DNA from: Deltaproteobacteria bacterium
Lineage (GTDB): Bacteria > Desulfobacterota > Syntrophia > Syntrophales > UBA2210
NCBI GenBank assembly: GCA_016933965.1
Contig: JAFGTS010000042.1
Span: 1-64,000 of the forward strand
Direction of reading: 5' to 3'
DNA: 64,000 bases
This document shows positions 26,262 to 35,538 of the stretch, piece after piece (position 1 is the stretch's first letter; each line of letters starts with the position of its first letter). The translations under genes and the position numbers were made by a program. The notes below the pieces were generated by a model. That model saw only the letters and a list, made by a program, of their open reading frames with translations, made no database searches and was not told where the DNA came from.

Positions 26262-27152
26262 ATGTTCGTCACCGTATCAGTGGTTCCGGTGATGGGGTCC
26301 CTGAGCGCCGTTCTTGTGCCGCTTCCCCTGCTGTATTATTACTCCCGGTTCGGCAGAGCGCCAGGTGTGATCGTTTTTGGTCTTGCCCTGTTGATCACGG
26401 TGATCGTATCACCCCTGACAGGGTCGGCTCCCGACATCCGTTTTCTCATTCTGTCCGCCCTGATCGGTCCCGTTCTTTCTGAAACGCTCAGGAAAAACTA
26501 TTCGGTGGAACGAACCGTGGTACAGACCACGGGTATAATTCTGCTTGCCGGATGCTCTGTGCTTCTTTATGAAAGTGTCGTCCGCGACTTCAGTCCCTGG
26601 CGGCTCATTGAAACGTCCATCCTGGAAATGGTCCGTTACAATCTTGATGCCTACCCGGCGGGGGAAATGTCACGGCAGATTGAATTCATCAGGGAAAATG
26701 CTCCCCTCATCGCGAAAGCCGTGACCCACCTCTTCCCCGGCCTTGTCATAGCGGCCACGGCCTTTTCCGTCTGGGTGAACATCCTTGAAGGAAGAGTTCT
26801 TTTTACAATGAGAAGGATGTGGTACCCCGATTTCGGTACCCTTTCCCGGTGGAAGGCCCCGGACAGTGTTGTCTGGCTGCTCATCGGTGCGGGCGTTTTT
26901 ATCATAATCCCGCTCTGGTGGATACGGGTCGTCGGATTCAACATGATGATCGTTCTATTTTTAGTCTATCTGCTTCAGGGGGTGGCGATCGTCTCATATT
27001 ATTTTCAACAGAAAAACATCCCCCTGTTTTTCCGGGGGTTTGCATATTTTATGATTTTTGCCCAGCAGTTCCTATTGCTTGTTGTCATCGGGCTGGGAAT
27101 TGTCGATATCTGGGCCGATTTTCGAAAACTGAACCGCTCATCGCAAGTTTGA
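26262..27152 (+). CDS. DUF2232 (YybS-like) polytopic membrane protein
   Basis: This protein has about eight membrane helices and the DUF2232 look (PVMGSLSAVLVPLPLLYYYSRFG near the start). It sits between rpsR and rplI, the usual place of this family, whose function is unknown. The first ATG, at 26262, has no Shine-Dalgarno and removes part of the first helix. In frame, GGAGGTG at 26211-26217 lies 5 nt before an ATT codon at 26223 that would give an N-terminus reading IREYFFAVAITSL. I therefore suspect an AUU start and 309 residues; the listed start is the conservative one. Confidence 0.8.
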   Translation: MFVTVSVVPVMGSLSAVLVPLPLLYYYSRFGRAPGVIVFGLALLITVIVSPLTGSAPDIRFLILSALIGPVLSETLRKNYSVERTVVQTTGIILLAGCSVLLYESVVRDFSPWRLIETSILEMVRYNLDAYPAGEMSRQIEFIRENAPLIAKAVTHLFPGLVIAATAFSVWVNILEGRVLFTMRRMWYPDFGTLSRWKAPDSVVWLLIGAGVFIIIPLWWIRVVGFNMMIVLFLVYLLQGVAIVSYYFQQKNIPLFFRGFAYFMIFAQQFLLLVVIGLGIVDIWADFRKLNRSSQV

Positions 27153-27227
27153 GTACCTTTTTGTTTTGATTCGTTGTATTGTTATGAACATTCACCCTCA
27201 CAACGAATATTGATGCTCACAAACAAT

Positions 27228-27390
27228 GATGGCCTCGTAAAAAGCCGCAATACCCATGCAGATGGGGAGGCTTTGTAAAAAGCTCCGGAGGCAGGACGCG
27301 CGGATCCTGAGGAATGAAACGTACGTGTTCGTACGTCGCAATGACGAAGGAGGAGCTGGGTGCTGCATATGGACGTTTTACGAAGTCGTC
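27228..27390 (+). repeat. MITE-like intergenic element with TAAAAAGC ends
   Basis: The left end carries CTCGTAAAAAGCC. The right end carries TGCTGCATATGGACGTTTTACGAAGTCGTC-type sequence (27361-27390), roughly its inverted complement. An internal TTTGTAAAAAGC suggests a nested copy. The right end shares the 14-mer TGCTGCATATGGAC with the element at 51307-51427. It lies directly before rplI and encodes nothing. Confidence 0.6.
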
Positions 27391-27418
27391 AACAATGAAT
27401 CCGGTGAAGGAGGATTGC

Positions 27419-27865
27419 ATGAAGGTTATTTTGAAGGAGAACGTAAAGGACCTCGGAAAAACGGGAGATGTGGTCAATGTGTCCGACGGCTATGCCCGGA
27501 ACTTCCTTATCCCGCGGGGACTGGTGATAGAGGCGAGCAACAAGAACGTGAAGACGCTCGAGCACGAAAAGCGCCTGATCGCGAAGAAAGTGGAGAGAGA
27601 AAAAGAAAAGGCACAGCTTCAGGCCGACAGGATTGCGGGTATGACGATTACCGTCTTTCGCAAGGTCGGCGAACAGGAAAAACTTTTCGGCTCCGTGACC
27701 ACAAAGGATGTTGAAACGGCGCTGAGCGAGCAGAATATCGAGATGGACCGTAAAAACATCATTCTTGAAGAGCCGATCAAGAGTCTCGGTGAATTTCCCG
27801 TCAAGGTGAAGCTTCACCGCGAGATCTCCGTGGAGATAACGGTTATCGTAAAGGCCGAGGAATAG
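27419..27865 (+). CDS. rplI: 50S ribosomal protein L9
   Basis: This 148-residue L9 has the N-terminal rRNA-binding domain (MKVILKENVKDLGKTGDVVNVSDGYARNFLIP pattern), a central Lys/Glu-rich helix and the C-terminal domain ending AEITV-like. The frame opens at 27314 inside the repeat element. GAAGGAGG lies 5 nt before the ATG at 27419, which matches the family start exactly. It is followed after nine bases by dnaB, the usual neighbour. Nothing about it is unusual. Confidence 0.97.
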   Translation: MKVILKENVKDLGKTGDVVNVSDGYARNFLIPRGLVIEASNKNVKTLEHEKRLIAKKVEREKEKAQLQADRIAGMTITVFRKVGEQEKLFGSVTTKDVETALSEQNIEMDRKNIILEEPIKSLGEFPVKVKLHREISVEITVIVKAEE

Positions 27866-27874
27866 GACGATCCC

Positions 27875-29227
27875 ATGAAACAGGGCGATGCTACTCTCTA
27901 TAAAGTTCCACCGCAGAATCTCGAAGCGGAGCAGTCCGTCCTGGGCGGCATCCTTCTGGACAATATTGCCGTCAACAACGTCATCGAGGTCCTGGAGGTA
28001 GAGGATTTTTACAGTGAGGCGCACAAGAAGATATACACCGCTCTTATCGCCCTCTCGGACAGGAACGAGCCCTGCGACCTGATAACCCTGAGCAGCATCA
28101 TGAGGGACAGAAAGGAGCTTGACACGGTCGGCGGTGAGGCCTACCTCGCGTCACTGGTTGACTCGGTTCCCTCTGCGGCGAACATCGTGTATTACGCGAA
28201 AATAGTCAAGGAGAAGGCGATCCTGCGGAAACTGATCGGGGCCGCGACCAGGATAATCCAGCAGAGTTACGATTCAGGTACGGACATAGACAGTATCCTG
28301 GACGCGTCGGAACATTCCATATTTGAGATCTCCGAGAACAAGATAAAGCCGGCTTTCTATCCGATAAAAGAGATCATCAAGGATAGTTTCCGGTCCATAG
28401 AGGCCCTGTACGAGCGGAAATCCCTGATAACGGGTGTTCCCACGGGATTTCAAAAGGTCGATGAACTGACCTCGGGTCTTCAGAAGGCCGACCTGATCGT
28501 CGTGGCGGGGAGACCGAGCATGGGCAAAACCGCCTTCGCCATCAACATAGCACAGCAGACGGCCATAGAGCACAACATCCCCGTGGCCATCTTCTCCCTT
28601 GAGATGTCCAAGGAACAGCTTGCCTTCCGCATGCTTGCATCCGAGGCACGGGTCGATTCGCAACGCCTGCGAAAGGGATTTCTGGGGGACCTGGATTGGC
28701 CGAAGCTGACAACGGCTGCGGGAAAATTGTCGGAGGCCCCCATTTACATCGATGACACACCGGCTATTTCCGTCCTTGAAATGAAGGCCAAGGCGCGAAG
28801 GCTCAAGGCCGAGAGGGGACTCGGCCTGGTCGTCCTTGATTACCTGCAGTTGATGCGGGGCCGGGATTTGTCGTTGCCGCGTGAACAGGAGATCTCCGAG
28901 ATCAGCCGTTCACTCAAGGCCCTGGCAAAGGAACTGGATATTCCCGTCATGGCCCTCTCACAGCTGAACCGGCAGGTCGAGGCGCGGGCGGACAAACGCC
29001 CACAGCTCGCAGACCTCAGGGAATCGGGGGCGATCGAACAGGATGCCGATGTGATCATGTTCATCTACCGTGATGAGGTCTATAACAAATCGGAAGATAA
29101 TCCCGAGAAGGGAAAAGCCGAGATCATCGTCGGCAAACAGAGAAACGGGCCCACTGGCCTGGTGAACCTTGTTTTTCTGAAAGAATATACGCGATTTGAA
29201 AATCTCGCCGTCGGTTTCGAGGACTGA
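27875..29227 (+). CDS. dnaB: Replicative DNA helicase
   Basis: This 450-residue hexameric 5'-3' fork helicase has the N-terminal DnaG-interacting domain (PPQNLEAEQSVLGGILLD) and a RecA-like ATPase with Walker A GRPSMGKTAFA at about residue 210. Walker B (LVVLDYLQLM), the arginine-finger region and the terminal EQDADVIMFIYRDEVY segment are also present. No intein is seen. It is the last gene of the rpsF-rplI-dnaB run and ends four bases before the convergent rpoH gene. The length is normal. Confidence 0.97.
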   Translation: MKQGDATLYKVPPQNLEAEQSVLGGILLDNIAVNNVIEVLEVEDFYSEAHKKIYTALIALSDRNEPCDLITLSSIMRDRKELDTVGGEAYLASLVDSVPSAANIVYYAKIVKEKAILRKLIGAATRIIQQSYDSGTDIDSILDASEHSIFEISENKIKPAFYPIKEIIKDSFRSIEALYERKSLITGVPTGFQKVDELTSGLQKADLIVVAGRPSMGKTAFAINIAQQTAIEHNIPVAIFSLEMSKEQLAFRMLASEARVDSQRLRKGFLGDLDWPKLTTAAGKLSEAPIYIDDTPAISVLEMKAKARRLKAERGLGLVVLDYLQLMRGRDLSLPREQEISEISRSLKALAKELDIPVMALSQLNRQVEARADKRPQLADLRESGAIEQDADVIMFIYRDEVYNKSEDNPEKGKAEIIVGKQRNGPTGLVNLVFLKEYTRFENLAVGFED

Positions 29228-29231
29228 CCGT

Positions 29232-30095
29232 CTACCGCTCCGGCAAAAGCCCCCGTTCTTCTCCCAGATAGGGCAGGGCCGTCCGGAGCTTTCTCAGGGC
29301 TTCCTTTTCGATCTGGCGGGCCCGTTCCCGCGTGATGTTGAAGCGATCGCCGATCTCCTGCAAGGTTTCCGGTTTTTCCGCCATTGTCCTGTGTTTGATG
29401 ATGTAATATTCGCGCTCGTTCAGATGAGAGAGCGCCCCGTCGATGTTTTTCTTGACCAGTGCCGTTTCTTGCTTCCTGATAAGGGCGTCTTCCTGGCTGA
29501 TCCCCTCATCGGCGAGCTGATCGATGTACATTGAATCGCCTTCATCATCGATGGAAGCGTCGAGAGAGACATCGCGGTTCATCAACCGCAGGTCCATTTC
29601 CTCTATTTCCGTTTCCTTGACGTTGAGCAGGTCCGCTATTTCTTTGAATTCCGGATTTTTTTCAGATATTCCCTCAAGCTTGCGTTTTGCCTGGGCGAGC
29701 TTGAAGAAAAGCTTGCGCTGGGCCTGCGTCGTGCCGATCTTCACGATGCTCCATGTCTTCATGATGTAATTCTGCATGTAGGCCCGGATCCACCACACGG
29801 CATAGGAGATCAGGCGGTAACCCCTGTAGGGATCGAATTTTTTTACGGCGTGCATGAGCCCGATGTTGCCTTCCTGGATCAGGTCTATCAGTTTTATCCC
29901 GTAGTTCCTGTACTCGTGGGCGATCTTTACGACGAACCGCAGGTTTGACGTGACCAGTTTCTCCGCCGCTTCCATGTCGTTCGTCTTGACGAAGCTGACG
30001 GCAAGTTTGAATTCCTCTTCGGCCGTCAGAATGGGAAACTGGTTGATCTCGGATATGTAAAGGTCCAGTGTGTCGGTTACTGCCGGAAGCTGCAT
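29232..30095 (-). CDS. rpoH: RNA polymerase sigma-32-type heat-shock factor RpoH
   Basis: This 287-residue group 3 sigma-70-family factor has region 2 (LIQEGNIGLMHAVKKFDPYRGYRLISYAVWWIRAYMQNYIM pattern), the RpoH-type box QRKLFFKL and region 4 HTH (LQEIGDRFNITRERARQIEKEALRKLR). It should direct heat-shock gene transcription. The open frame allows a TTG at 30122. The promoter at 30165-30137 puts the transcript start near 30130, which leaves too short a leader, so the ATG at 30095 after AGGGGG is preferred. It is divergent from cdaZ, with clpB and htpX beyond. Confidence 0.92.
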   Translation of the reverse strand: MQLPAVTDTLDLYISEINQFPILTAEEEFKLAVSFVKTNDMEAAEKLVTSNLRFVVKIAHEYRNYGIKLIDLIQEGNIGLMHAVKKFDPYRGYRLISYAVWWIRAYMQNYIMKTWSIVKIGTTQAQRKLFFKLAQAKRKLEGISEKNPEFKEIADLLNVKETEIEEMDLRLMNRDVSLDASIDDEGDSMYIDQLADEGISQEDALIRKQETALVKKNIDGALSHLNEREYYIIKHRTMAEKPETLQEIGDRFNITRERARQIEKEALRKLRTALPYLGEERGLLPER

Positions 30096-30136
30096 GTCTG
30101 TCTGTGATAAACCCCCTGTCAATTTTCAAATTTAAC

Positions 30137-30165
30137 ATTCTAACGATATGAGGTCCTGCAGTCAA
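30137..30165 (-). promoter_or_regulatory. Sigma-70-type promoter of rpoH
   Basis: On the minus strand TTGACT (30165-30160) is followed by a 17-nt spacer and TAGAAT (30142-30137). Confidence 0.7.
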
Positions 30166-30188
30166 GGCTTTTTAACCTCTTGCTTTCC

Positions 30189-30217
30189 TTGACAGAGCTC
30201 GCGGCCATGGTTAGATT
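30189..30217 (+). promoter_or_regulatory. Sigma-70-type promoter of cdaZ
   Basis: TTGACA (30189-30194), a 17-nt spacer and TAGATT (30212-30217) predict a transcript start near 30224. That makes the ATG at 30232 nearly leaderless and supports the GTG at 30262. Confidence 0.6.
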
Positions 30218-30261
30218 AACACCGAAAGCGGATGATGAAAAAACCCGTTACAGGAGGTCCC

Positions 30262-31119
30262 GTGAAATCAGTCAATACGTCGATCATGGAGTTCGCCGGC
30301 AGATTCGCGAAGGAGATAAAGGCGAAAGCGATACTGGTGTACGGTGACGTGGCCCAGGATATCGTTCTCGATCAGGACAAGGACGGATATTACCGGACGA
30401 TCCTGATCACCCGGGATGGCGGAGAAACGAAAGCGGACGGAGGCGTAAAGACGATCACCATTCCCGATGTGGAGTTCACCCGTCTGAGCCAGATCAAAAT
30501 AGCCGTTACAAAGGGCATAGCCACGGGTCTTTTTGAAAAGGGGGACAAACTGGTCTGCCTGACAGGGATCACCCGGTTCGGGTACATAGACAGCATCTTC
30601 ATCATCGATGTGGGTAAGGAATTTGAAATACTCACCTCGGAAGATATTTCGGATTTTTTTGAAGGTATATACCCTGAGGTCTTTGAAACGGTCCTCAACA
30701 TCGCCCTTGAGCTCGGTGCTCAGGGCAGGGAAGGCCGCCAGGTCGGGACCATTTTCATCCTCGGTGACCATGAACGGGTCATGCAGTTGTCGCGGCAGAT
30801 GATCATCAATCCCTTCATGGGCTATAAAGAGGAAGAGCGAAACATCCTCGATCAGAACCTGCGGGAAACGATCAAGGAGTTCTCGGCCCTTGACGGGGCG
30901 TTCATCGTCAAGGAAAACGGTGTTCTGGTCACGGCGGGAAGGCATCTGAGCGCTGCCCTGGAAAGCAAGGAATTCCCGCAGGGTCTCGGAAGCAGGCATA
31001 TAGCGGCCGCGGGAATTACAAGCGTTACCGACGCCATTGCCATCGTCGTTTCCGAATCGACGGGCACGGTGAGAATCTTCAAGAAAGGAAAGATGTTTGT
31101 TGATATTGAAAAAGCGTGA
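30262..31119 (+). CDS. CdaZ/DacZ-type diadenylate cyclase
   Basis: This 285-residue enzyme makes c-di-AMP from two ATP. The C-terminal DisA_N (DAC) domain holds DGA at about residues 211-213 and RHIAAA at about 245-250. The N-terminal 130 residues form an alpha/beta domain like the C-terminal pyruvate-kinase domain, the arrangement of archaeal DacZ and bacterial CdaZ proteins. There is no membrane segment, unlike CdaA. The frame begins at 30232, but AGGAGG just before the GTG at 30262 and the mapped promoter favour that start. It lies between rpoH and clpB. The substrate and product assignment comes from the family. Confidence 0.88.
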   Translation: MKSVNTSIMEFAGRFAKEIKAKAILVYGDVAQDIVLDQDKDGYYRTILITRDGGETKADGGVKTITIPDVEFTRLSQIKIAVTKGIATGLFEKGDKLVCLTGITRFGYIDSIFIIDVGKEFEILTSEDISDFFEGIYPEVFETVLNIALELGAQGREGRQVGTIFILGDHERVMQLSRQMIINPFMGYKEEERNILDQNLRETIKEFSALDGAFIVKENGVLVTAGRHLSAALESKEFPQGLGSRHIAAAGITSVTDAIAIVVSESTGTVRIFKKGKMFVDIEKA

Positions 31120-31132
31120 GGGTCGCAATGAG

Positions 31133-31230
31133 GCGATAGGCCGACAACGGGAGTGAGAGCGTCCCGCCGGCGGGCATCCCGGCCGGGATGGAGTATGAGC
31201 GGTGTGATGCTCGAGGCTTGTCGCTTTTTT
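31133..31230 (+). promoter_or_regulatory. Structured leader with intrinsic terminator before clpB
   Basis: GCGATAGGCC (31133-31142) pairs with GGCTTGTCGC (31215-31224) through 10 pairs, two of them G-U, and is followed by six T. Inside are CGGGA/TCCCG (31148-31152 with 31162-31166), the palindrome CATCCCGGCCGGGATG (31175-31190) and GAGTAT/ATGCTC (31191-31196 with 31207-31212), which gives a four-way junction. The T run ends 16 nt before the clpB ATG, leaving no room for a promoter. This looks like an attenuator or riboswitch-like element. Confidence 0.6.
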
Positions 31231-31246
31231 GTGAAAAGGAGGACAT

Positions 31247-33826
31247 ATGAGATTTGATAAATTAACATTGAAACTTCAGGAAGCCCTTCAGAATGCTGAA
31301 ACCATTACCGGTAACTACGGCCACCAGGGTGTTGATGCGGAGCAGCTGCTCCTCGCCATGGTTCAGCAGCCCGAAGGGATCGTTCCGGAGATATTGAAAA
31401 AGCTCGGCACCGATCCGGTGCAGATCGAGGGGGAACTTGCAAGGGTCCTGAAACGGCTTCCCTCTGTTTCCGGTGCCGACGAACGATATATGAGCCCCCG
31501 GTTGAAGAAGGTCCTTGACCGCTCCTTCTCGGAGGCTTCGCAGTTCCAGGATGAATATGTGAGTGTGGAGCATGCGCTGCTCGCCATTGCCGAGGACGAT
31601 GGAGAGGCCGGCCGGATCCTGAAAAAGAACGGCGTGACACGGGACGCGATACTCCAGGTTCTCGTCGATATCCGGGGCGGCCAGCGGGTGACCGATCAGA
31701 ACCCGGAAGAAAAATACCAGGCCCTGAAACGGTTCGCGAAGGATTTCAACGAAATAGCCAGAAAAGGCGGTTTTGATCCCGTTATCGGGCGGGATGATGA
31801 AATTCGACGGATCATGCAGGTCCTGTCGCGGAGAACGAAAAACAACCCCGTTCTGATTGGTGAGCCCGGTGTGGGTAAGACGGCGATCGTGGAAGGCCTG
31901 GCGCAGCGGATCGTCAACGGTGACGTGCCGGAAAGCCTGAAGGACAAGAGGGTCATCGGTCTCGACATCGGGGCCCTTGTGGCCGGAGCGAAATACCGGG
32001 GCGAGTTCGAAGACCGGCTGAAGGCGGTCCTCAAGGAAGTGACCGCCGCGCAGGGAGAGATCATCCTTTTTATTGACGAGCTGCATACCATGGTCGGGGC
32101 CGGGGCCGCGGAAGGCGCCGTGGATGCTTCGAACATGCTGAAACCGGCCCTCGCACGCGGTGAGCTGCGCTGCGTGGGCGCAACGACACTGAACGAATAC
32201 CGGAAGTATATCGAAAAGGATGCGGCCCTTGAGCGGCGTTTTCAACCCATCATCGTTCAGGAACCGACCGTGGAGGATACCATTGCGATCCTGCGCGGTC
32301 TGAAGGAGCGGTACGAGGTTCACCACGGTGTGAGGATCACCGATGCGGCGCTCATTGCGGCGGCAACCCTTTCGGACCGTTATATCAGCGACCGGTTTCT
32401 GCCCGACAAGGCAGTTGACCTCATCGATGAGTCGGCATCCCGTCTCAGGATCGAACTGGACAGCATGCCGGCGGAAATAGACACGGTCGAGAGAAAGATC
32501 ATGCAACTCGAGATAGAGCGGGAATCCCTGAAAAAGGAAAGCGACACCTCGTCGAGGGAGCGCCTTGATAAACTGAACAGGGAACTGGCGGAGCTTGAAG
32601 AATCCCGGGACGGCATGAAGCTGCACTGGACCCGGGAAAAGGACGCCATCAAGGCGATCCAGACCATCAAGGAAAGCCTGGAGGAGTGCAAGACGGCTGA
32701 ACAGAATGCCATGCGTGACGGTGACCTGGCGAAGGCGGCCGAGATACGGTATGACACACTGGTGCGTCTCGAAAAGGAGTTGGCTCAGAAGACGGGAGAG
32801 CTGGCACAGTTACAGCAGGATGCAAAAACCCTGAAGGAAGAAGTGGACGAAGAGGATGTCGCGGAGGTCGTGGCGAAATGGACGGGTATTCCCGTGGCCC
32901 GCATGATGGAAAGCGATATCCAGAAACTGCTCCACATGGAGGAGCGCCTCAAGCTCCGGGTCGTGGGACAGGACGAGGCGATACGGATCGTTTCAAATGC
33001 CCTTCGCCGGGCGCGGTCGGGGCTCCAGGACCCGAACCGGCCGATCGGTTCCTTCATCTTCATGGGACCTACCGGTGTGGGAAAGACGGAGTTGAGCAAG
33101 GCCCTCGCGGAATTCATGTTCGATGACGAGCACGCCATGGTGCGGATCGATATGTCGGAGTTCATGGAAAAGCATTCCGTCGCCCGGCTTATCGGTGCCC
33201 CTCCCGGGTATGTGGGGTATGAAGAGGGCGGGTACCTGACCGAGTCGGTCCGCCGCCGGCCTTATTCGGTCCTGCTCTTTGATGAGATTGAAAAGGCCCA
33301 TCCCGATGTCTTCAATATCCTGCTTCAGATACTCGATGACGGCAGGCTGACGGACGGGCACGGCCGTACCGTCGATTTCAAGAATACCATCAATATTATG
33401 ACGTCGAACATCGGCGGCCAGTGGTTGCAGGATCCCACTCTTGAGAGCGAGGAACAGCATCGACGGACGATGGACGCCCTGCGGGCGACATTCAAGCCGG
33501 AATTCCTGAACCGGATCGACGATATCATTACCTTCAGGGCACTGACCCTGAGTGATATCGCCCATATCGTCGACATCCAGATGAAGATGCTCAGGAAACG
33601 GCTGTCCGGCAGGAAAATGGACATTGAGTTGACCAAAAAGGCAAAACAGCATATTGCAGAGATCGGATTCAACCCGACTTACGGAGCCCGGCCGCTGAAG
33701 CGGGCACTTCAGAAACTGGTCGAGGACCGTCTGGCGCTGGAGATCCTCGAAGGCGTATTCGTTGAGGGAGACCGCATCCTGGTCGATATTGACGAAAACG
33801 GGTCGGTCGTGTTTACGAAAAAATAA
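31247..33826 (+). CDS. clpB: ATP-dependent disaggregase ClpB
   Basis: This 859-residue Hsp100 unfoldase dissolves protein aggregates together with DnaK. It has an N-domain (1-145), AAA-1 with Walker A GEPGVGKT near 205, a middle coiled-coil domain (about 400-525) and AAA-2 with Walker A GPTGVGKT near 607. Presence of the middle domain separates it from ClpA and ClpC. AAAAGGAGGACAT precedes the ATG. The gene must be transcribed through the terminator-bearing leader at 31133-31230. No CTTGAA/CCCCAT sigma-32 promoter is visible directly upstream. Confidence 0.97.
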   Translation: MRFDKLTLKLQEALQNAETITGNYGHQGVDAEQLLLAMVQQPEGIVPEILKKLGTDPVQIEGELARVLKRLPSVSGADERYMSPRLKKVLDRSFSEASQFQDEYVSVEHALLAIAEDDGEAGRILKKNGVTRDAILQVLVDIRGGQRVTDQNPEEKYQALKRFAKDFNEIARKGGFDPVIGRDDEIRRIMQVLSRRTKNNPVLIGEPGVGKTAIVEGLAQRIVNGDVPESLKDKRVIGLDIGALVAGAKYRGEFEDRLKAVLKEVTAAQGEIILFIDELHTMVGAGAAEGAVDASNMLKPALARGELRCVGATTLNEYRKYIEKDAALERRFQPIIVQEPTVEDTIAILRGLKERYEVHHGVRITDAALIAAATLSDRYISDRFLPDKAVDLIDESASRLRIELDSMPAEIDTVERKIMQLEIERESLKKESDTSSRERLDKLNRELAELEESRDGMKLHWTREKDAIKAIQTIKESLEECKTAEQNAMRDGDLAKAAEIRYDTLVRLEKELAQKTGELAQLQQDAKTLKEEVDEEDVAEVVAKWTGIPVARMMESDIQKLLHMEERLKLRVVGQDEAIRIVSNALRRARSGLQDPNRPIGSFIFMGPTGVGKTELSKALAEFMFDDEHAMVRIDMSEFMEKHSVARLIGAPPGYVGYEEGGYLTESVRRRPYSVLLFDEIEKAHPDVFNILLQILDDGRLTDGHGRTVDFKNTINIMTSNIGGQWLQDPTLESEEQHRRTMDALRATFKPEFLNRIDDIITFRALTLSDIAHIVDIQMKMLRKRLSGRKMDIELTKKAKQHIAEIGFNPTYGARPLKRALQKLVEDRLALEILEGVFVEGDRILVDIDENGSVVFTKK

Positions 33827-33869
33827 GGGTCTGATGACCGCTTCAAAAGGGATACAAATACGGGCAACG

Positions 33870-33891
33870 TACCGGTAACATACCGGTAACA
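33870..33891 (+). repeat. Tandem 11-mer before htpX
   Basis: TACCGGTAACA occurs twice head to tail (33870-33880 and 33881-33891) in the clpB-htpX gap, about 10 nt before the htpX Shine-Dalgarno. It is probably a local duplication. Confidence 0.6.
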
Positions 33892-33912
33892 TGTGATTAT
33901 GGAGGTATATCA

Positions 33913-34758
33913 ATGAATACCATGAGAACCGTCATTCTACTCGGCGCGTTGACGGGGCTTTTGATCCTGATCGGGGGATATTTCGGCGGGACGCAGGGAA
34001 TGGTCATTGCCTTTCTCTTTGCGGTGATCATGAATTTCGGGAGTTACTGGTTCTCCGACAGGATCGTCCTGTCCATGTACCGCGCGCAGGAAATATCCGA
34101 GAGTGATACCCCGGAACTTTATGCGATCGTAAAGGATCTCGCTCTTCGGGCGGGTATTCCCATGCCGCGGGTCTGCATCGTTCCCAGCGGTACTCCGAAT
34201 GCCTTCGCCACCGGCAGGGATCAGGAACATGCCGTCGTGGCGGTAACGGAAGGGATCCTGAGGGTCCTCAACCGTGATGAGCTTGAGGGTGTTCTGTCCC
34301 ACGAACTGACCCATATCAAGAACAAGGACATGATGATCGGTTCCATCGCGGCTACCATTGCCGGTGCGGTCATGGTCCTTGCCGGCATGGCGCGGTGGGC
34401 GGCCATTTTCGGGTTCGGCGGCGGTGATGACGATGAAGGGGGTGGCATTGTCGGCCTCCTCCTTATGTCCATCCTTGCGCCCATAGCCGCAATGCTGATC
34501 CAGATGGCCATTTCACGGTCCCGGGAGTACCTCGCCGACGAGGGGGGAGCCAGGATATCAGGCAAACCCGAGGGACTGGCAAACGCCCTCGAGAAACTCT
34601 CGCGGGCCTCGCAGGCCATGCCCATGCGGGCAAATCCCTCTTCGGCGCATCTCTTTATCGTCAATCCCCTGACGGCGAAATCCTTCGCCGCCCTCTTCAG
34701 CACCCATCCCCCTGTTGAAAAGAGGGTGGAGCGATTGAGGAACATGAAGATAGCGTAG
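33913..34758 (+). CDS. htpX: Membrane zinc metalloprotease HtpX
   Basis: This 281-residue M48-family inner-membrane protease degrades misfolded membrane proteins. Membrane helices lie at about residues 5-40, and a second hydrophobic set at about 140-200. The zinc motif HELTH is at 130-134 and the third ligand lies in the [12 protein letters not shown] segment. TATGGAGGTATATCA precedes the ATG. It follows clpB by 86 bases and fits a protein-quality-control cluster with rpoH and clpB. A terminator follows at 34790-34825. Confidence 0.95.
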   Translation: MNTMRTVILLGALTGLLILIGGYFGGTQGMVIAFLFAVIMNFGSYWFSDRIVLSMYRAQEISESDTPELYAIVKDLALRAGIPMPRVCIVPSGTPNAFATGRDQEHAVVAVTEGILRVLNRDELEGVLSHELTHIKNKDMMIGSIAATIAGAVMVLAGMARWAAIFGFGGGDDDEGGGIVGLLLMSILAPIAAMLIQMAISRSREYLADEGGARISGKPEGLANALEKLSRASQAMPMRANPSSAHLFIVNPLTAKSFAALFSTHPPVEKRVERLRNMKIA

Positions 34759-34789
34759 TAACGAGCAATTTGCAAACTGTCGATCACGG

Positions 34790-34825
34790 AAGCCACCGTG
34801 CCGGTACCGGGCGGTGGCTTTTTTT
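34790..34825 (+). terminator. Intrinsic terminator after htpX
   Basis: AAGCCACCG (34790-34798) pairs with CGGTGGCTT (34812-34820), followed by five more T. Confidence 0.85.
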
Positions 34826-34856
34826 GCAAGTGCCTGGGTGCGGGATGAGGATAAGA

Positions 34857-34973
34857 AGGATTATGCGGATTACGGATTAGCGGATTACGGATTAGGGTGG
34901 GTAGATCAAAAAAATGTTCCCGATTTCCGATTCCCGAATCACGAATCACGAATTCAGTATCCCGAATCACGAT
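34857..34973 (-). repeat. Composite heptamer repeat, orientation 2
   Basis: ACGGATT units (34857-34895) and ACGAATC/CCGAATC units (34921-34973) are the reverse complements of blocks B and A at 18007-18090, in the reversed order. The spacer between them differs. Confidence 0.7.
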
Positions 34974-35055
34974 GATGGTGGACATGGAGCCTGCTTTGTG
35001 GTACAAATCTTGACCGTCGGTTATATGTTTAAAGAATTGAAATCAGGAGGGTAAT

Positions 35056-35538
35056 ATGACCGAAGGGAATGACGAAGAAAAGGGGTTTGTCATTAAGGAC
35101 AGAAGGCGTTTCAGCGGGGAGGGCGAGGCCCGGGCAGAATCCGGGACGGAAGAAAAGCCTGCTGAAAAGATAACAGATCAGCAGAAGGCGGCGAAAGAAG
35201 AAGCACCTGAAGAGCAGTCCGGGGGACGGGAGCGGAGGGAACCCGGCCCCGGTGAACAGGCGCAGGAGAGCGAAGAGGAAGACTATGTGCTTCCCGAGGT
35301 GAATTTCGCCACCTTTATTCTGTCGCTGCACACCTCCGCCCTCTTTCACTTCGGTGAACTGCCGGATCCCGTGACGAACGAACGCCGGAAGAATATTGCG
35401 GCCGCGAAACAGACCATCGATATTGTGGACATGCTGAAGAAAAAGACACAGGGGAATCTCGAGGAGGAGGAACAGCACCTGATCGACGGGGTCCTCTATG
35501 AATTAAGGATGCGTTATGTGAAAGAGGCCAAGGAGTGA
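35056..35538 (+). CDS. DUF1844 family protein
   Basis: This 160-residue protein has a disordered acidic N-terminus (residues 1-78, Glu/Lys/Pro-rich) and a conserved C-terminal DUF1844 domain (about 79-158: VNFATFILSLHTSALFHFGELPDP, AAAKQTIDIVDMLKKKTQGNL). The family is of unknown function and commonly precedes ispE-prs type operons in Desulfobacterota. CAGGAGGGTAAT precedes the ATG. Its stop overlaps the ispE GTG start (GTGA), so the two are translationally coupled. Confidence 0.9.
   Translation: MTEGNDEEKGFVIKDRRRFSGEGEARAESGTEEKPAEKITDQQKAAKEEAPEEQSGGRERREPGPGEQAQESEEEDYVLPEVNFATFILSLHTSALFHFGELPDPVTNERRKNIAAAKQTIDIVDMLKKKTQGNLEEEEQHLIDGVLYELRMRYVKEAKE

Noticed and set aside
27241-27366. 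Short plus-strand frames inside the rplI-upstream element
   Set aside because: They are products of the repeat sequence; the L9 start at 27419 is fixed by Shine-Dalgarno and family N-terminus.
30268-31128. Long minus-strand frame opposite cdaZ
   Set aside because: It is the antisense shadow of a gene with intact DAC motifs; it lacks a Shine-Dalgarno and any domain.
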